DNA of 64,000 bases, from the NCBI RefSeq assembly GCF_035989305.1, contig NZ_CP108514.1:5870501-5934500 (forward strand), written 5' to 3'. The stretch is from Streptomyces sp. NBC_01233. GTDB lineage: Bacteria; Actinomycetota; Actinomycetes; Streptomycetales; Streptomycetaceae. Made by a program: the position numbers and the translations under genes. Shown piece after piece: positions 54,457 to 62,878 of the stretch; position 1 is the stretch's first letter, and every line of letters starts with the position of its first letter. Under the pieces are notes generated by a model. It searched no databases, was not told the origin of the DNA, and saw only the letters and a program-made list of their open reading frames with translations.

Positions 54457-55569
54457 CTACGGGGCCAGGCCCGTTTTGGCGCCTGCGCCGCAGAGGGGGA
54501 TCACCGCGGTGCGGCCCTGCAAGGGGTCGGCGGGGGCGCCCGGCCCCACCGCCGCCCAGCAGGCCGCCGCCGTCGGTTCGACGAAGAGCCCGCGCCGGGC
54601 CAGGTCCCGCTGGGCCTCGCGCAGCCGGGCGTCCGGGACCGTCAGGAAGGTGCCGCCGGACTTGCGGACCGCGGCCAGGATCTGCCGGGCGCGCGGCGGC
54701 GCGGGGATCGCGATCCCCTCGGCCAGGGTCGGCAGTTGCGGAACCGGATCCGCGTCCTCGGCGCCGGCCGCGAAGGCCGTGGCCAGCGGGGCCACCGCCT
54801 CCGACTGCACCGCGATCAGCGCCGGCGGCCGCACCCCGCGCCGGGCCAGTTCCTCCACGGCCAGCGCGGCCCCCAGCAGCAGGGTCCCGTTGCCCACCGG
54901 CACGACCAGCACCTCCGGGAGCCGTCCGCCCAGTTCCTCCCACACCTCGTACACGTACGTCTTGGTCCCGTGCAGGAAGTACGGGTTGAAGACGTGGCTC
55001 GCATAGAAGACCCCGGGCGAGTCCGCTTCCGCACGGGCGGCCTGCGCCGCGTCCTCGCGCCCGCCCCGGATCACCCGCACGAGCGCCCCGTGCGCCCGCA
55101 TCTGTTCGGATTTCTTCGCCGATGTGCCCTCGGGCACAAAGATTTCACAAGGGAGCCCGGCCCGGGCGCAGTAGGCCGCGATGGACGTCCCCGCGTTGCC
55201 GCTGCTGTCCGCCACGACCCGTTCCGGAGCCAGCCGTCGGGCCAGCTCCACGAGCATCACCGCGCCCCGGTCCTTGAACGACAGCGTCGGCATCAGGAAG
55301 TCGAGCTTGGCGTGAACCCGCTCCGCCAGCGGAACCAGCGGAGTGTGGCCCTCCGACAGTGACAGCGAGAACGCCCCCGGCAGCGGCAGTGCCGACCCGT
55401 ACCGCCACAGCGAATTCGGCCCGGCGGCAGGCTCCAGCGGCGCGGCCGGATCCGGCGTGAAATCCAGGTCCCAGGGTCCGCCACAGACCGGGCACCCCCA
55501 AGGAGCAGTCCGGACGTCCGCGCGTGTACCGTCCTCGGAGCAGACGTAACCGGGGGTTGCGTGCGTCAT
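54457..55569 (-). CDS. Threonine synthase-like PLP enzyme
   Basis: 370 residues. The PLP-binding Lys is in MPTLSFKDRGAVMLVELARR, the phosphate loop region in VVADSSGNAGTSIAAYCARA, and VVPVGNGTLLLGAALAVEEL is the Gly-rich loop. N-terminal Cys pairs (YVCSEDG, GCPVCGG) may bind zinc, as in a subset of threonine synthases. It converts O-phosphohomoserine to threonine if a true ThrC; a close paralogue with other substrates is possible. No hom/thrB neighbours. Confidence 0.88.
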   Translation of the reverse strand: MTHATPGYVCSEDGTRADVRTAPWGCPVCGGPWDLDFTPDPAAPLEPAAGPNSLWRYGSALPLPGAFSLSLSEGHTPLVPLAERVHAKLDFLMPTLSFKDRGAVMLVELARRLAPERVVADSSGNAGTSIAAYCARAGLPCEIFVPEGTSAKKSEQMRAHGALVRVIRGGREDAAQAARAEADSPGVFYASHVFNPYFLHGTKTYVYEVWEELGGRLPEVLVVPVGNGTLLLGAALAVEELARRGVRPPALIAVQSEAVAPLATAFAAGAEDADPVPQLPTLAEGIAIPAPPRARQILAAVRKSGGTFLTVPDARLREAQRDLARRGLFVEPTAAACWAAVGPGAPADPLQGRTAVIPLCGAGAKTGLAP

Positions 55570-55767
55570 GTGCGGATCGCCTTTGCTCGATCATGGCCGC
55601 TGTACGGCACGGATGTTACGCGTCCGTTGTCCTTTTGTGGGTCGCGCCGGGGGTGGGCCAACCTTTCGAAGGCGGCAGCCCGTTGGGCCATCTGTGTTGT
55701 CATGGCCACGCTTGCGAGGCACCGCTCCACCCCCCGCAATGCACCACCTATGAGGAGGACCCGTCAC

Positions 55768-57345
55768 ATGCCCGTGATGCGTCACACGAGCCGGAAAATC
55801 GCCGGCATCAGCGCGACCGCGGTCGTGGCCCTCGCGCTCGGCTCCGCCGCCGGGCTGCCCGCCTCGGCCGCCGACATCGGCGTACGGGGCGTGATCCAGA
55901 ACGCCGGAGCCCCCGGATCGGTCCCCGGCAGCTACATCGTGACCCTGAACGACACCGCCGCCCGCTCGACCGCCCCGAGCGGAAAGGCCGTCGCCAAGCG
56001 CTACGGCGCGAAGATCGACCGGACGTACAGCGCGGCCCTCAACGGCTACTCCGTCGAGGTCTCCGAGGCGCAGGCCAAGAAGCTGGCCGCCGACCCGGCG
56101 GTCAAGTCGGTCGTGCAGAACCGCACCTTCACCTTCACCGTCAGCGCCACCCAGCCCAACCCACCGTCCTGGGGCCTGGACCGTGTCGACCAGCGCGCGC
56201 TCCCGCTCAACCAGAGCTACACCTACCCGGATCAGGCGGGCGAGGGCGTCACCGCGTACGTCATCGACACCGGTGTCCGCATCACGCACCAGGACTTCGG
56301 CGGCCGCGCCTCCTACGGCTACGACGCCATCGACAACGACAACACCGCCCAGGACGGCAACGGCCACGGCACGCACGTCGCCGGCACCGTCGCGGGCGGC
56401 GCGTACGGCGTGGCCAAGAAGGCCAAGATCGTCGGCGTGCGCGTGCTCGACAACAGCGGCTCCGGTACGACGGCCCAGGTCGTCGCGGGCATCGACTGGG
56501 TGACCCAGCACGCCGTCAAGCCGGCCGTGGTCAACATGTCGCTCGGCGGCGGCGCGGACTCCGCGCTCGACGCGGCCGTCCGCAACTCCATAGCCTCCGG
56601 CATCACCTACGCCGTGGCCGCGGGCAACGAGTCCGGCAACGCCTCCACCAAGTCCCCGGCGCGCGTCACCGAGGCCATCACGGTCGGTGCCACCACCAGC
56701 TCCGACGCCAAGGCGAGCTACTCCAACTACGGCACCGTCCTCGACATCTTCGCGCCGGGCTCCTCCATCACCTCCGCGTGGGGTACGGGCGACACCGCCA
56801 CCAGCACGATCAACGGCACGTCGATGGCCACCCCGCACGTCGCGGGCGCAGCCGCCGTCTACCTCTCGCAGAACCCGGCCAGCACCCCGGCGCAGGTGGC
56901 CACGGCCCTGGTCAACTCGGCCACCCCGGACGTCGTGACCGGCCCGGGCACCGGTTCCCCGAACCGCCTGCTCCACGTCGGCGCCCAGGGACCCGTCCCG
57001 CCGGGCAAGCGCTTCGAGAACACCGCGGACTACGCGATCAACGACCACGCGACCGTCGAGTCCCCGATCACCGTCAGCGGTGTCACGGGCAACGCCCCGG
57101 CGACGCTGAAGGTCCCGCTCGACATCAAGCACACGTACATCGGTGACCTCAGGGTGGACCTGGTGGCGCCCGACGGCACCGTCTACGTCCTGCACAACCG
57201 TGCCAACGGCGGTGCCGACAACATCGTCAGGACCTTCACCGTGAACGCCTCGGCGGAGACGGCGAACGGCGTCTGGAAGCTCCGCGTGAACGACAACGCG
57301 AGCGCCGACACCGGGAAGATCGACTCCTGGGCGCTCCAGTTCTGA
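55768..57345 (+). CDS. Secreted S8 subtilisin-type protease with P-type C-terminal domain
   Basis: 525 residues. Signal peptide about 1-36 ([20 protein letters not shown], ending PASAA). An I9 inhibitor propeptide follows ([14 protein letters not shown] to about residue 130). The S8 domain has triad Asp in [15 protein letters not shown], His in [15 protein letters not shown], Asn in [11 protein letters not shown] and Ser in [15 protein letters not shown]. The C-terminal P/proprotein-convertase domain ([20 protein letters not shown] to WALQF) stabilises the enzyme. ATG at 55768 with GAGGAGGA 8 bases upstream; an upstream frame extension is not coding. Confidence 0.94.
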   Translation: MPVMRHTSRKIAGISATAVVALALGSAAGLPASAADIGVRGVIQNAGAPGSVPGSYIVTLNDTAARSTAPSGKAVAKRYGAKIDRTYSAALNGYSVEVSEAQAKKLAADPAVKSVVQNRTFTFTVSATQPNPPSWGLDRVDQRALPLNQSYTYPDQAGEGVTAYVIDTGVRITHQDFGGRASYGYDAIDNDNTAQDGNGHGTHVAGTVAGGAYGVAKKAKIVGVRVLDNSGSGTTAQVVAGIDWVTQHAVKPAVVNMSLGGGADSALDAAVRNSIASGITYAVAAGNESGNASTKSPARVTEAITVGATTSSDAKASYSNYGTVLDIFAPGSSITSAWGTGDTATSTINGTSMATPHVAGAAAVYLSQNPASTPAQVATALVNSATPDVVTGPGTGSPNRLLHVGAQGPVPPGKRFENTADYAINDHATVESPITVSGVTGNAPATLKVPLDIKHTYIGDLRVDLVAPDGTVYVLHNRANGGADNIVRTFTVNASAETANGVWKLRVNDNASADTGKIDSWALQF

Positions 57346-57747
57346 GCAGCCGGGGCGGCGGGCGTGTGACCGAGCCGTGAGGAACAGCAGGGGCGACCGA
57401 CTTGGCAAACCCCCAGCTGAGGCACATTTATTAAGGCAGTGGCTCCCGGTGTGAATGCCGGGGGCCACCTGCATTTATGCCTCTGCTGGCCCGCCCCGGG
57501 AGGTGCGTCGAAGATTCTTTGGCGCGCGGGGGATCGGCAGGGCGAGACCGCCCCACCGCTTTCGATCTCCGGACATGACTACGCCCCCGACGCGTCCGTC
57601 GGGGGCGCAGCCGGCCCTTCCGCCGCCTGGGGGGCTGGGCAGGAAGGGCCGGTCTGGTGTGCAGGCTCCTGCCCGCATATATGCAAGATCACGCAATGTA
57701 GGATTTGGCCAACTGACAAACGATCATGACTGCCCGAGCGTGGACAG
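57346..57747. other. Hairpin-rich intergenic region
   Basis: About 400 bases without a supported gene. It contains three hairpins: GTGGCTCCCGG / CCGGGGGCCAC (57439-57468), CGCCCCCGACG / CGTCGGGGGCG (57582-57607) and CCGGCCCTTCC / GGAAGGGCCGG (57611-57652). It ends in an AT-richer stretch (57660-57730) that probably holds the XRE gene promoter. GC content and gene type change here, so the left edge of the second accessory block may lie within it. Confidence 0.6.
57582..57607. terminator. Perfect 11-bp hairpin
   Basis: CGCCCCCGACG - CGTC - CGTCGGGGGCG, likely a terminator between the protease and XRE genes; a second 11-bp hairpin follows at 57611-57652. Confidence 0.75.
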
Positions 57748-57987
57748 GTGCCGCGCTCCGTACCGCCCTCCGACGACGTGCTCGCCCGTCGGCGGCGCAT
57801 CGCGGGCCAGATCCGGGCCGCGCGAGAGCACCGGAACCTGACTCAGGAGCGGGTGGCCAACTCGATGGGCATGGACCGGCCGTCGTACACCCTGCTCGAA
57901 CAGGGGCGGGTCAGTCCGCGACTCGATACCCTGCTGCGGTTCTCCGACGCGCTCGGCGTGCCGCTGTCGGAACTGGTCCGGGAGTAG
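57748..57987 (+). CDS. XRE family helix-turn-helix protein
   Basis: 79 residues, one HTH_3 domain: RRIAGQIRAAREHRNLTQER (helix 1-2), VANSMGMDRPSYTLLEQGRV (recognition helix), DTLLRFSDALGVPLSELVRE. GTG at 57748 with a weak GTGGAC upstream. Small Cro/C.protein-like regulator, typical of accessory regions. It is separated from the Cys-rich operon on the other strand by a bidirectional terminator. Confidence 0.9.
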   Translation: MPRSVPPSDDVLARRRRIAGQIRAAREHRNLTQERVANSMGMDRPSYTLLEQGRVSPRLDTLLRFSDALGVPLSELVRE

Positions 57988-58102
57988 GGCCTCGGCGGGC
58001 CGCAGGTAAGGCCCGCGTCAGGTGCATGCAGCAACCATACGGATTACGCTGCCGAACGGAAGACCCAATTCTGCAACGAAGGCGCGGGACCCCTTGCGCG
58101 GG

Positions 58103-58141
58103 GTAGCCCCGGCCGACGGGGGGACTGCCGGCCGGGGCTAC
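58103..58141. terminator. Bidirectional terminator, 13-bp stem
   Basis: GTAGCCCCGGCCG (58103-58115) pairs perfectly with CGGCCGGGGCTAC (58129-58141), between the convergent XRE gene and the Cys-rich operon. Confidence 0.9.
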
Positions 58142-58157
58142 GATTCCGCGGGCTGGT

Positions 58158-58355
58158 CTACAGACCGCAGCTGGAGCACGCCACGCTGAACGGCTCCCGC
58201 GTCTTGGGGTTCACCATGACGACGGTGCCGATGCCATGGCACGTGTTGCACGGCGTGATACCGCGACGGCTCGCGGCTTCCTGGACGGTCGTCGCGAAAT
58301 ACTCGACGACATGGACTTGGGCCGGGTCGGTCCACTCTTGCTGATACTCCGGCAT
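58158..58355 (-). CDS. Small DnaJ-type zinc-motif protein
   Basis: 65 residues. CNTCHGIGTV and CSSCGL form a C-x2-C ... C-x2-C zinc-binding pair with a DnaJ-like C-x2-C-x-G-x-G element. The N-terminal part (MPEYQQEWTDPAQVHVVEYF) is helical. ATG at 58355 with GGAGG 10 bases upstream. Last gene of a minus-strand operon of very small proteins. Function unknown. Confidence 0.72.
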   Translation of the reverse strand: MPEYQQEWTDPAQVHVVEYFATTVQEAASRRGITPCNTCHGIGTVVMVNPKTREPFSVACSSCGL

Positions 58356-58567
58356 GAGGCTGCCTCCTTGACGACGCAGGTCCCAACGGTACGCGGGCGA
58401 CTGGGAGTCGGGAACTCCAACAGCCGGTTGTCGTGGTTGCGGCCGGAGCCCCCGCAGGCCTGGCAGGCGCCCGCGTCCCGGTACTGGCCGGTCTCCGGGT
58501 CCACGTACAGAGTGCGGCCTCCGCCGCCGCAGTTGGAGCAGTTCGCGGACATGCTGAGTGCAGTCAT
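58211..58567 (-). CDS. Second DnaJ-type zinc-motif protein (3' part overlaps next gene)
   Basis: The first about 60 codons (58567 to about 58390) are convincing: SANCSNCGGGGRTLYVDPET and GACQACGGSGRNHDN, two C-x2-C-x-G-x-G repeats. The remaining frame is Ser/Arg-rich and overlaps the following gene by 145 bases in another frame. The true C-terminus is therefore doubtful, and a frameshift near 58390 is possible. No named family beyond the zinc-ribbon pattern. Confidence 0.5.
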   Translation of the reverse strand: MTALSMSANCSNCGGGGRTLYVDPETGQYRDAGACQACGGSGRNHDNRLLEFPTPSRPRTVGTCVVKEAASCRSISKSGPTRPKSMSSSISRRPSRKPRAVAVSRRATRAMASAPSSW

Positions 58568-58615
58568 GCGGTTCTCCCAAGGGTGTTGGCCGTGCTGGCC
58601 GGGCTGGAGGGAAGT

Positions 58616-58696
58616 TCAGCGGATGCCGAGGATGATCGCGCCGCCGATGGCGAGCGCGATGACGACGTACAGGACCTGCTCGCGCCAGCCGCTCAC
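58616..58696 (-). CDS. 26-residue single-helix membrane peptide
   Basis: Reads VSGWREQVLYVVIALAIGGA then IILGIR and stops. The GTG at 58696 overlaps the stop of the previous small gene (GTGA at 58693-58696), so it would be translated by coupling. One TM helix spans most of the length. Too short for most gene callers. Real-gene status rests on coupling and the clean hydrophobic pattern. Confidence 0.5.
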   Translation of the reverse strand: MSGWREQVLYVVIALAIGGAIILGIR

Positions 58697-58884
58697 TGGC
58701 CGGCGGCCGGGGTCCTGCGCGCGGCCAGCGGGCCGGGGCGCGAGCGATGGCTCTCGGGGCATCCGGGGTGGGCGTACATCGGCGGCCGGACCGCGGACGC
58801 CGAGAAGTCAGGGCCGACGCGGTTCTCGTCGACCGCCGCGACGTGCTTGTCGCAGTACACGCAGCACTCGGCGCCGGCGCTCAT
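58693..58884 (-). CDS. Small Cys/His protein
   Basis: 63 residues. ECCVYCDKHVAAVDEN and MYAHPGCPESH give Cys/His pairs able to bind zinc. ATG at 58884 overlaps the stop of the preceding gene (ATGA at 58881-58884). Basic, Pro-rich C-terminus. Function unknown. Confidence 0.65.
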   Translation of the reverse strand: MSAGAECCVYCDKHVAAVDENRVGPDFSASAVRPPMYAHPGCPESHRSRPGPLAARRTPAAGQ

Positions 58885-59183
58885 CGGGCGTCCACGCCGA
58901 GCAGCAGGAGCATCCGGCGGACGGTCCGGGCCATGCCGCGGACATGGTTCCACTGCCCCAGCGGGCCCTTGCTCGCGCCCACGTCCGTGAGCATGTGCCA
59001 GTCGGACAACGGGGCCGCTGCACCTTCGAGGTCGACGACCTCAACGAGGAGCAGAGTGCCGTACTCCAGCAGCCGCTCGGCGAGGATCTCAATGTCGACG
59101 TCGTCCGGCTTGCGGTTGTACGGGACGAGAGCCCGTTTCACGAGCTCGGCGACCGTATCCAGGTCGCCGCGGGTGGCCTCCAT
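58881..59183 (-). CDS. DUF6415-like small protein
   Basis: 100 residues: MEATRGDLDTVAELVKRALV at the start, DVDIEILAERLLEYGTLLLV in the middle, and NHVRGMARTVRRMLLLLGVD at the end. The layout fits a Streptomyces family often annotated DUF6415, found beside XRE/TPR regulators; my assignment is tentative. First gene of the small-protein operon. Its upstream region is occupied by an IS110-family element, so its original promoter and link to the regulator at 60712 may be broken. Confidence 0.65.
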   Translation of the reverse strand: MEATRGDLDTVAELVKRALVPYNRKPDDVDIEILAERLLEYGTLLLVEVVDLEGAAAPLSDWHMLTDVGASKGPLGQWNHVRGMARTVRRMLLLLGVDAR

Positions 59184-59205
59184 GCTGGTGCTCCCTACCG
59201 TCGTC

Positions 59206-59445
59206 AGCGGGTCCTACGTTGTTGTGCGGGTTGGACGGGCCAGTCGTAAGGTCCAGAGATCCAGAGACGCCGGGTATGGCTTTCAGCGGGTTGCACTCGA
59301 TGGTTACCGCCACCTGGCCGCCCGGCGTCTCACGACGACTCGGCCGCTGATTAGGAGCTGCGAGCCCTGCGGGGCATCGCTCAGTAGGACCACGCTGGCG
59401 AGGTCGTCCGGACCATAAGCGCACATCGAGCGACCGGAGGAACCC
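59206..59445 (+). ncRNA. Candidate bridge RNA region of the second IS110 element
   Basis: The 240-base non-coding stretch directly upstream of the recombinase, the position where IS110-group elements encode their bridge RNA. No fold was computed and no guide match is claimed here. Confidence 0.3.
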
Positions 59446-60636
59446 GTGGCCCGGATCTGGGCAGGAACGGACATCGGCAAGAGCCACCACCATTGCGTGG
59501 TCCTGAACGCCGAAGGCGAGCGACTGCTGTCGCGGCGCGTGCTGAACGACGAGCCGGAGCTTCTCTCTCTCCTCGGGGACGTCCTGGCTCTGGACGAAGA
59601 CGTGGTCTGGGCCGTCGATGTCGCCGACAGCACGGCCGCTTTGTGGATCAGCGTGCTGCTCAACCACGGCCAGCGGCTCGTCTACATTCCGGGCCTCGCG
59701 GTCAACCGTGCGTCCGCCGGCTACCGGGGCATGGGCAAGACCGACGCCAAGGACGCCACCGTTATCGCCGACCAGGCCCGAATGCGCAGGGACCTGGCTG
59801 TCCTGCGGTCGGAAGACGAACTCACCATCGAGCTGAAGATACTCACCAACCGGCGAGCCGACCTGAACGCCGACCGCACCCGCCGGATCAACCGTCTGCG
59901 TGGTCAACTCAACACCATCTTCCCGGCATTGGAACGCGTCCTTGATCTGGGCAACGTCGGCCCGCTGATCCTGCTGACCGGCTACCAGACCCCGGCTGCC
60001 CTGCGGCGCGTCGGCCGCAAACGGCTGGAGACCTGGCTGCGCAATCGCAAGGTCCGCAGCCCCGAAACCCTTGCCGCAGCCGCTCTGGAGGCTGCCGAGC
60101 GCCAGGCCACCGCCGTCCCCGGGGAGAAGATCGCCTCGCAGGTGATCCACACCCTGGCGAAGGAGGTGATGAGCCTCAATGAGCAGATCGCCGAGATCGA
60201 CAAGCTCATTGCGGCCCGGTTTCGCGAACACGACCTGGCCGAAGTGATCGAGAGCATGCCCGGCATCGGCCCCTTGCTGGGTGCCGAGTTCCTGGCCGCC
60301 ACGGGCGGCGACATGAGCCGCTACGCAGACTCCGGCCGTCTGGCCAGCCTGGCCGGGGTCGCTCCGGTCCCACGCGATTCCGGCAACGTCAGCGGCAACC
60401 TGCACCGGCCCCGGCGTTACCACCGCGGCCTGCAACGCGTCTTCTACACCTCCGCGCTCATCAGCATCCGCAACTGCGACGCGTCGCGGCGCTTCTACGA
60501 ACGCAAGCGCGGCGAAGGCAAACGGCACACCCAGGCCGTCCTCGCGTTGGCGAGGCGACGGGTCAACGTCCTCTGGGCCTTGATCCGTGACGGACGGTGC
60601 TACGAGCATGGACTCTCCGCTCCTGCTGCCGCTTGA
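59446..60636 (+). CDS. IS110-family transposase (DEDD recombinase), second type
   Basis: 396 residues, only distantly related to the copy at 33044. RuvC-like: WAGTDIGKSHHHCVVL (Asp), VVWAVDVADSTAALWISVLL, GKTDAKDATVIADQARMRRD (Asp pair). Tnp_20: IESMPGIGPLLGAEFLAATG, RLASLAGVAPVPRDSGNVSG, RGLQRVFYTSALISI. Similar in layout to the Streptomyces IS116/IS117 (minicircle) group. GTG at 59446 with CGGAGGAA upstream. Reading frame intact. Confidence 0.95.
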   Translation: MARIWAGTDIGKSHHHCVVLNAEGERLLSRRVLNDEPELLSLLGDVLALDEDVVWAVDVADSTAALWISVLLNHGQRLVYIPGLAVNRASAGYRGMGKTDAKDATVIADQARMRRDLAVLRSEDELTIELKILTNRRADLNADRTRRINRLRGQLNTIFPALERVLDLGNVGPLILLTGYQTPAALRRVGRKRLETWLRNRKVRSPETLAAAALEAAERQATAVPGEKIASQVIHTLAKEVMSLNEQIAEIDKLIAARFREHDLAEVIESMPGIGPLLGAEFLAATGGDMSRYADSGRLASLAGVAPVPRDSGNVSGNLHRPRRYHRGLQRVFYTSALISIRNCDASRRFYERKRGEGKRHTQAVLALARRRVNVLWALIRDGRCYEHGLSAPAAA

Positions 60637-60711
60637 CAACCTCATTAGGAGGTGGTGAGACGACGGTAGGTGCGGCGGGAACGAAGAAGGGGCCCGATCC
60701 GGGCCCCCTCC

Positions 60712-61968
60712 CTATGCGGCCAACAGGCCGATATCTACAGCCAGCTGACTGGCTCTCTGGCGACGCTCCGGAAGTCGAGACGTGGTCTCCTCCAGCACGA
60801 TCGCACGCGCGTAGCCGTTGTATCGGATCGTCTCCGGCGCGGCCGCGTGCGCCTGCTCCAGCGTCGCGAGCGCGGTCTCCTGCTGCCCGTCCAGGTAGTA
60901 GGCGCGGGCCTGCTCGATCCGGTGCCGGGCCCGGCGTGGCCGGGACGGAATCGCATCGGCCTCGGCCCGGTTAGCCTGCCGCACCGACTCGCCGCCGGCC
61001 CGCAGTTCGACCGCCACGGTGACGCCGTGCGCGCCCATCACGGCCCGGCCGAAGCTGGTGACCCGGTGGAAGTAGTCGGCTGGCAGCCGCTTCGAGATGC
61101 CGCCCGCACGGTCCCACCACCCCCACGCGGTGCCTGTGTCGCGGCGCTTCGCCGCGGTGAGCCCGGCCTCGACGCGGAGCGCGCCCGTGATGGCCTGCAC
61201 GTCGAGGGAAGCGTCGGACAGACCCGGCTCCAACAGGTTCAGGGCCTGCATGACCACGTCGTCAGCCTCGTCATAGTGTCCGGGCCCGGAGTCCCGATGT
61301 GCCTGCGCCGACAGCCAGGCCGCGACACCGATGGCGTGCGGATCCTCGGACTCTTGGGCGGCGGCCATGCCGCGCTCGGCCACCCGCCACAACAGCGACG
61401 GGTCCGGCTGGTACGCGACGAAGAACTGAGCCAGGAAGAACGTCTCGGCCTGCAGCGCCAGAGCCGCGCGCCGATCGGACCCGGTCTCGGCCTGCCGTAC
61501 AGCGAGCTGGGCGTCCCGGATCAGTCCGGGCAGCAGATCACCCAGGACAGCCCGGTGGTTCGGGGCCCCGTGGCGGGCTGCCCACGCGGCATCGAGCGCC
61601 GCGCGCAGGAACGCCCGGGACGGCGCCTCGCGGGTGCCGGGTGCCGGGTAGGTGGAGAGGGCGGCCCGGACCGCGGGGAGTCGGTCGTGGCCGGGCCCCA
61701 GGAACAGGTCGGTGTGCGGCTCGGCTCCGACGTCGCCGACGAGATCGTTCAGGCGGCGGACGCGCAGGACTTCAGCGATGCGGAGGATCTCCGGCAGTCG
61801 CGGCATTCTCATGGTGCCGGTCTCGACTTTCTTGACCCACGACGCGTGGTGGCCGAGGAGGCCGGCCAACTGCTCGCGGGTCATGCCTCGGCGGTTGCGG
61901 TAGATCTGGACACGTTGCCCGAACGCGACGGGGTTGTCGTACGGGTCGGGGGTAGCATCAGATGACAC
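60712..61968 (-). CDS. XRE regulator with long helical (TPR-like) C-terminal domain
   Basis: 418 residues. N-terminal HTH: VAFGQRVQIYRNRRGMTREQ, LAGLLGHHASWVKKVETGTM, RMPRLPEILRIAEVLRVRRL. The rest is alpha-helical with TPR-like repeats (ALALQAETFFLAQFFVAYQP, LSAQAHRDSGPGHYDEADDV, RIEQARAYYLDGQQETALAT LEQAHAAAPE). Streptomyces have many such proteins, some of which sense peptides or small ligands. GTG 61968 has AAGGGGC 7 bases upstream. Confidence 0.9.
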   Translation of the reverse strand: MSSDATPDPYDNPVAFGQRVQIYRNRRGMTREQLAGLLGHHASWVKKVETGTMRMPRLPEILRIAEVLRVRRLNDLVGDVGAEPHTDLFLGPGHDRLPAVRAALSTYPAPGTREAPSRAFLRAALDAAWAARHGAPNHRAVLGDLLPGLIRDAQLAVRQAETGSDRRAALALQAETFFLAQFFVAYQPDPSLLWRVAERGMAAAQESEDPHAIGVAAWLSAQAHRDSGPGHYDEADDVVMQALNLLEPGLSDASLDVQAITGALRVEAGLTAAKRRDTGTAWGWWDRAGGISKRLPADYFHRVTSFGRAVMGAHGVTVAVELRAGGESVRQANRAEADAIPSRPRRARHRIEQARAYYLDGQQETALATLEQAHAAAPETIRYNGYARAIVLEETTSRLPERRQRASQLAVDIGLLAA

Positions 61969-62097
61969 GGCCTTGCCCCTTCGTTGCGCAGCTCGACACT
62001 GGACAGCGTATGGGGCAGGGCCTTCCTCGTGCGCCCCCGGACGCACGAAAGCGCCCCCTCCCGCGGCCCGTAGGCCGGAGAGGGGGCGGTGTGCTGT

Positions 62098-62860
62098 TCA
62101 GGAGAGGCCGTACCACTGGGAGCCCCAGCCGGTGTTGATCGTGCTCGTGGCCTGGCTGGACAGGGTCAGGCTGGCGGGCAGCGAGGTCTGGCCGGTGAGG
62201 ATCGTGCTGTACCGCAGGTTCGGCGCGGTCAGCCCGGCGTTCACTGAGATGCCGGCGCCCGTGGCCTTGAAGTGCAAGCTGTTCGTCACCCACGTTCCGT
62301 TGAGCAGCATGGCGATGAAGTACATCCCTGGCGCCGCGACGAACGGTGTGACGAGCGGTAGGGCTTTCGCGGTGGCGCCGGTCATCAGCGACGCCGAGAT
62401 GTCCGCCGTGACGCCAACCCGGTTGCCGGCCGCGTCGTAGATGCCGAGGTAGCAGTTCGACAGGGTGGCGGCCGCGTCGATGCCGCTGAGCCCCAGCCAG
62501 ATGTTCGAGATGGTGACCTGTTCGCGGATCGGGATTTTCACCAGGGTGACCCGGCCTGCGACGCCGCCCGAGGACTGCGCGGTGACGTGCCCAGCATCGT
62601 TAGGATCGCCGGTCCACGTGATCAGGTCCTGGTCGGACGGGCGCGGCAGCCACGACCCGGCCGCCGAACCGCCAGGCGGGCCGAGGTTCTCCAACAGCAT
62701 CCGCCACGGGTACGTCGCATTCGCGTACACCTTGCCCGAGGTGGTCCCGGAGTGGACGAGCGCCACCGTGGCCATGCCGCCGCTGATGTGGCCAGAGCCG
62801 ACCGTGAACATGCCCGCGCTGGCCGCCTTCGAGAACGACACGGACGGGTAGAACTCCGGG
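62098..62860 (-). pseudogene. Phage tail/fibre-like protein, 5'-truncated
   Basis: About 250 residues remain, ending INTGWGSQWYGLS. The segment reads MLLENLGPPGGSAAGSWLPR, VTISNIWLGLSGIDAAATLS, NCYLGIYDAAGNRVGVTADI and LVTPFVAAPGMYFIAMLLNG, a beta-rich receptor-binding type sequence found in actinophage tail proteins. The frame runs on into antisense of the DUF4190 gene with no start codon or ribosome binding site, so the N-terminus has been lost near 62850. Prophage relic; family call moderate. Confidence 0.6.
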
Positions 62861-62878
62861 GCGCCCTCGGCGAGCGGC

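Larger units (their letters stand above)
59194..60670 (+). mobile_element. Second IS110-family insertion sequence
   Basis: One transposase gene (59446-60636) with about 240 bases of non-coding sequence before it and only about 34 after. The inverted 12-mers CCTACCGTCGTC (59194-59205) and GACGACGGTAGG (60659-60670) flank it and were used as provisional limits. It lies between the TPR/XRE regulator and the small-protein operon. Confidence 0.65.
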
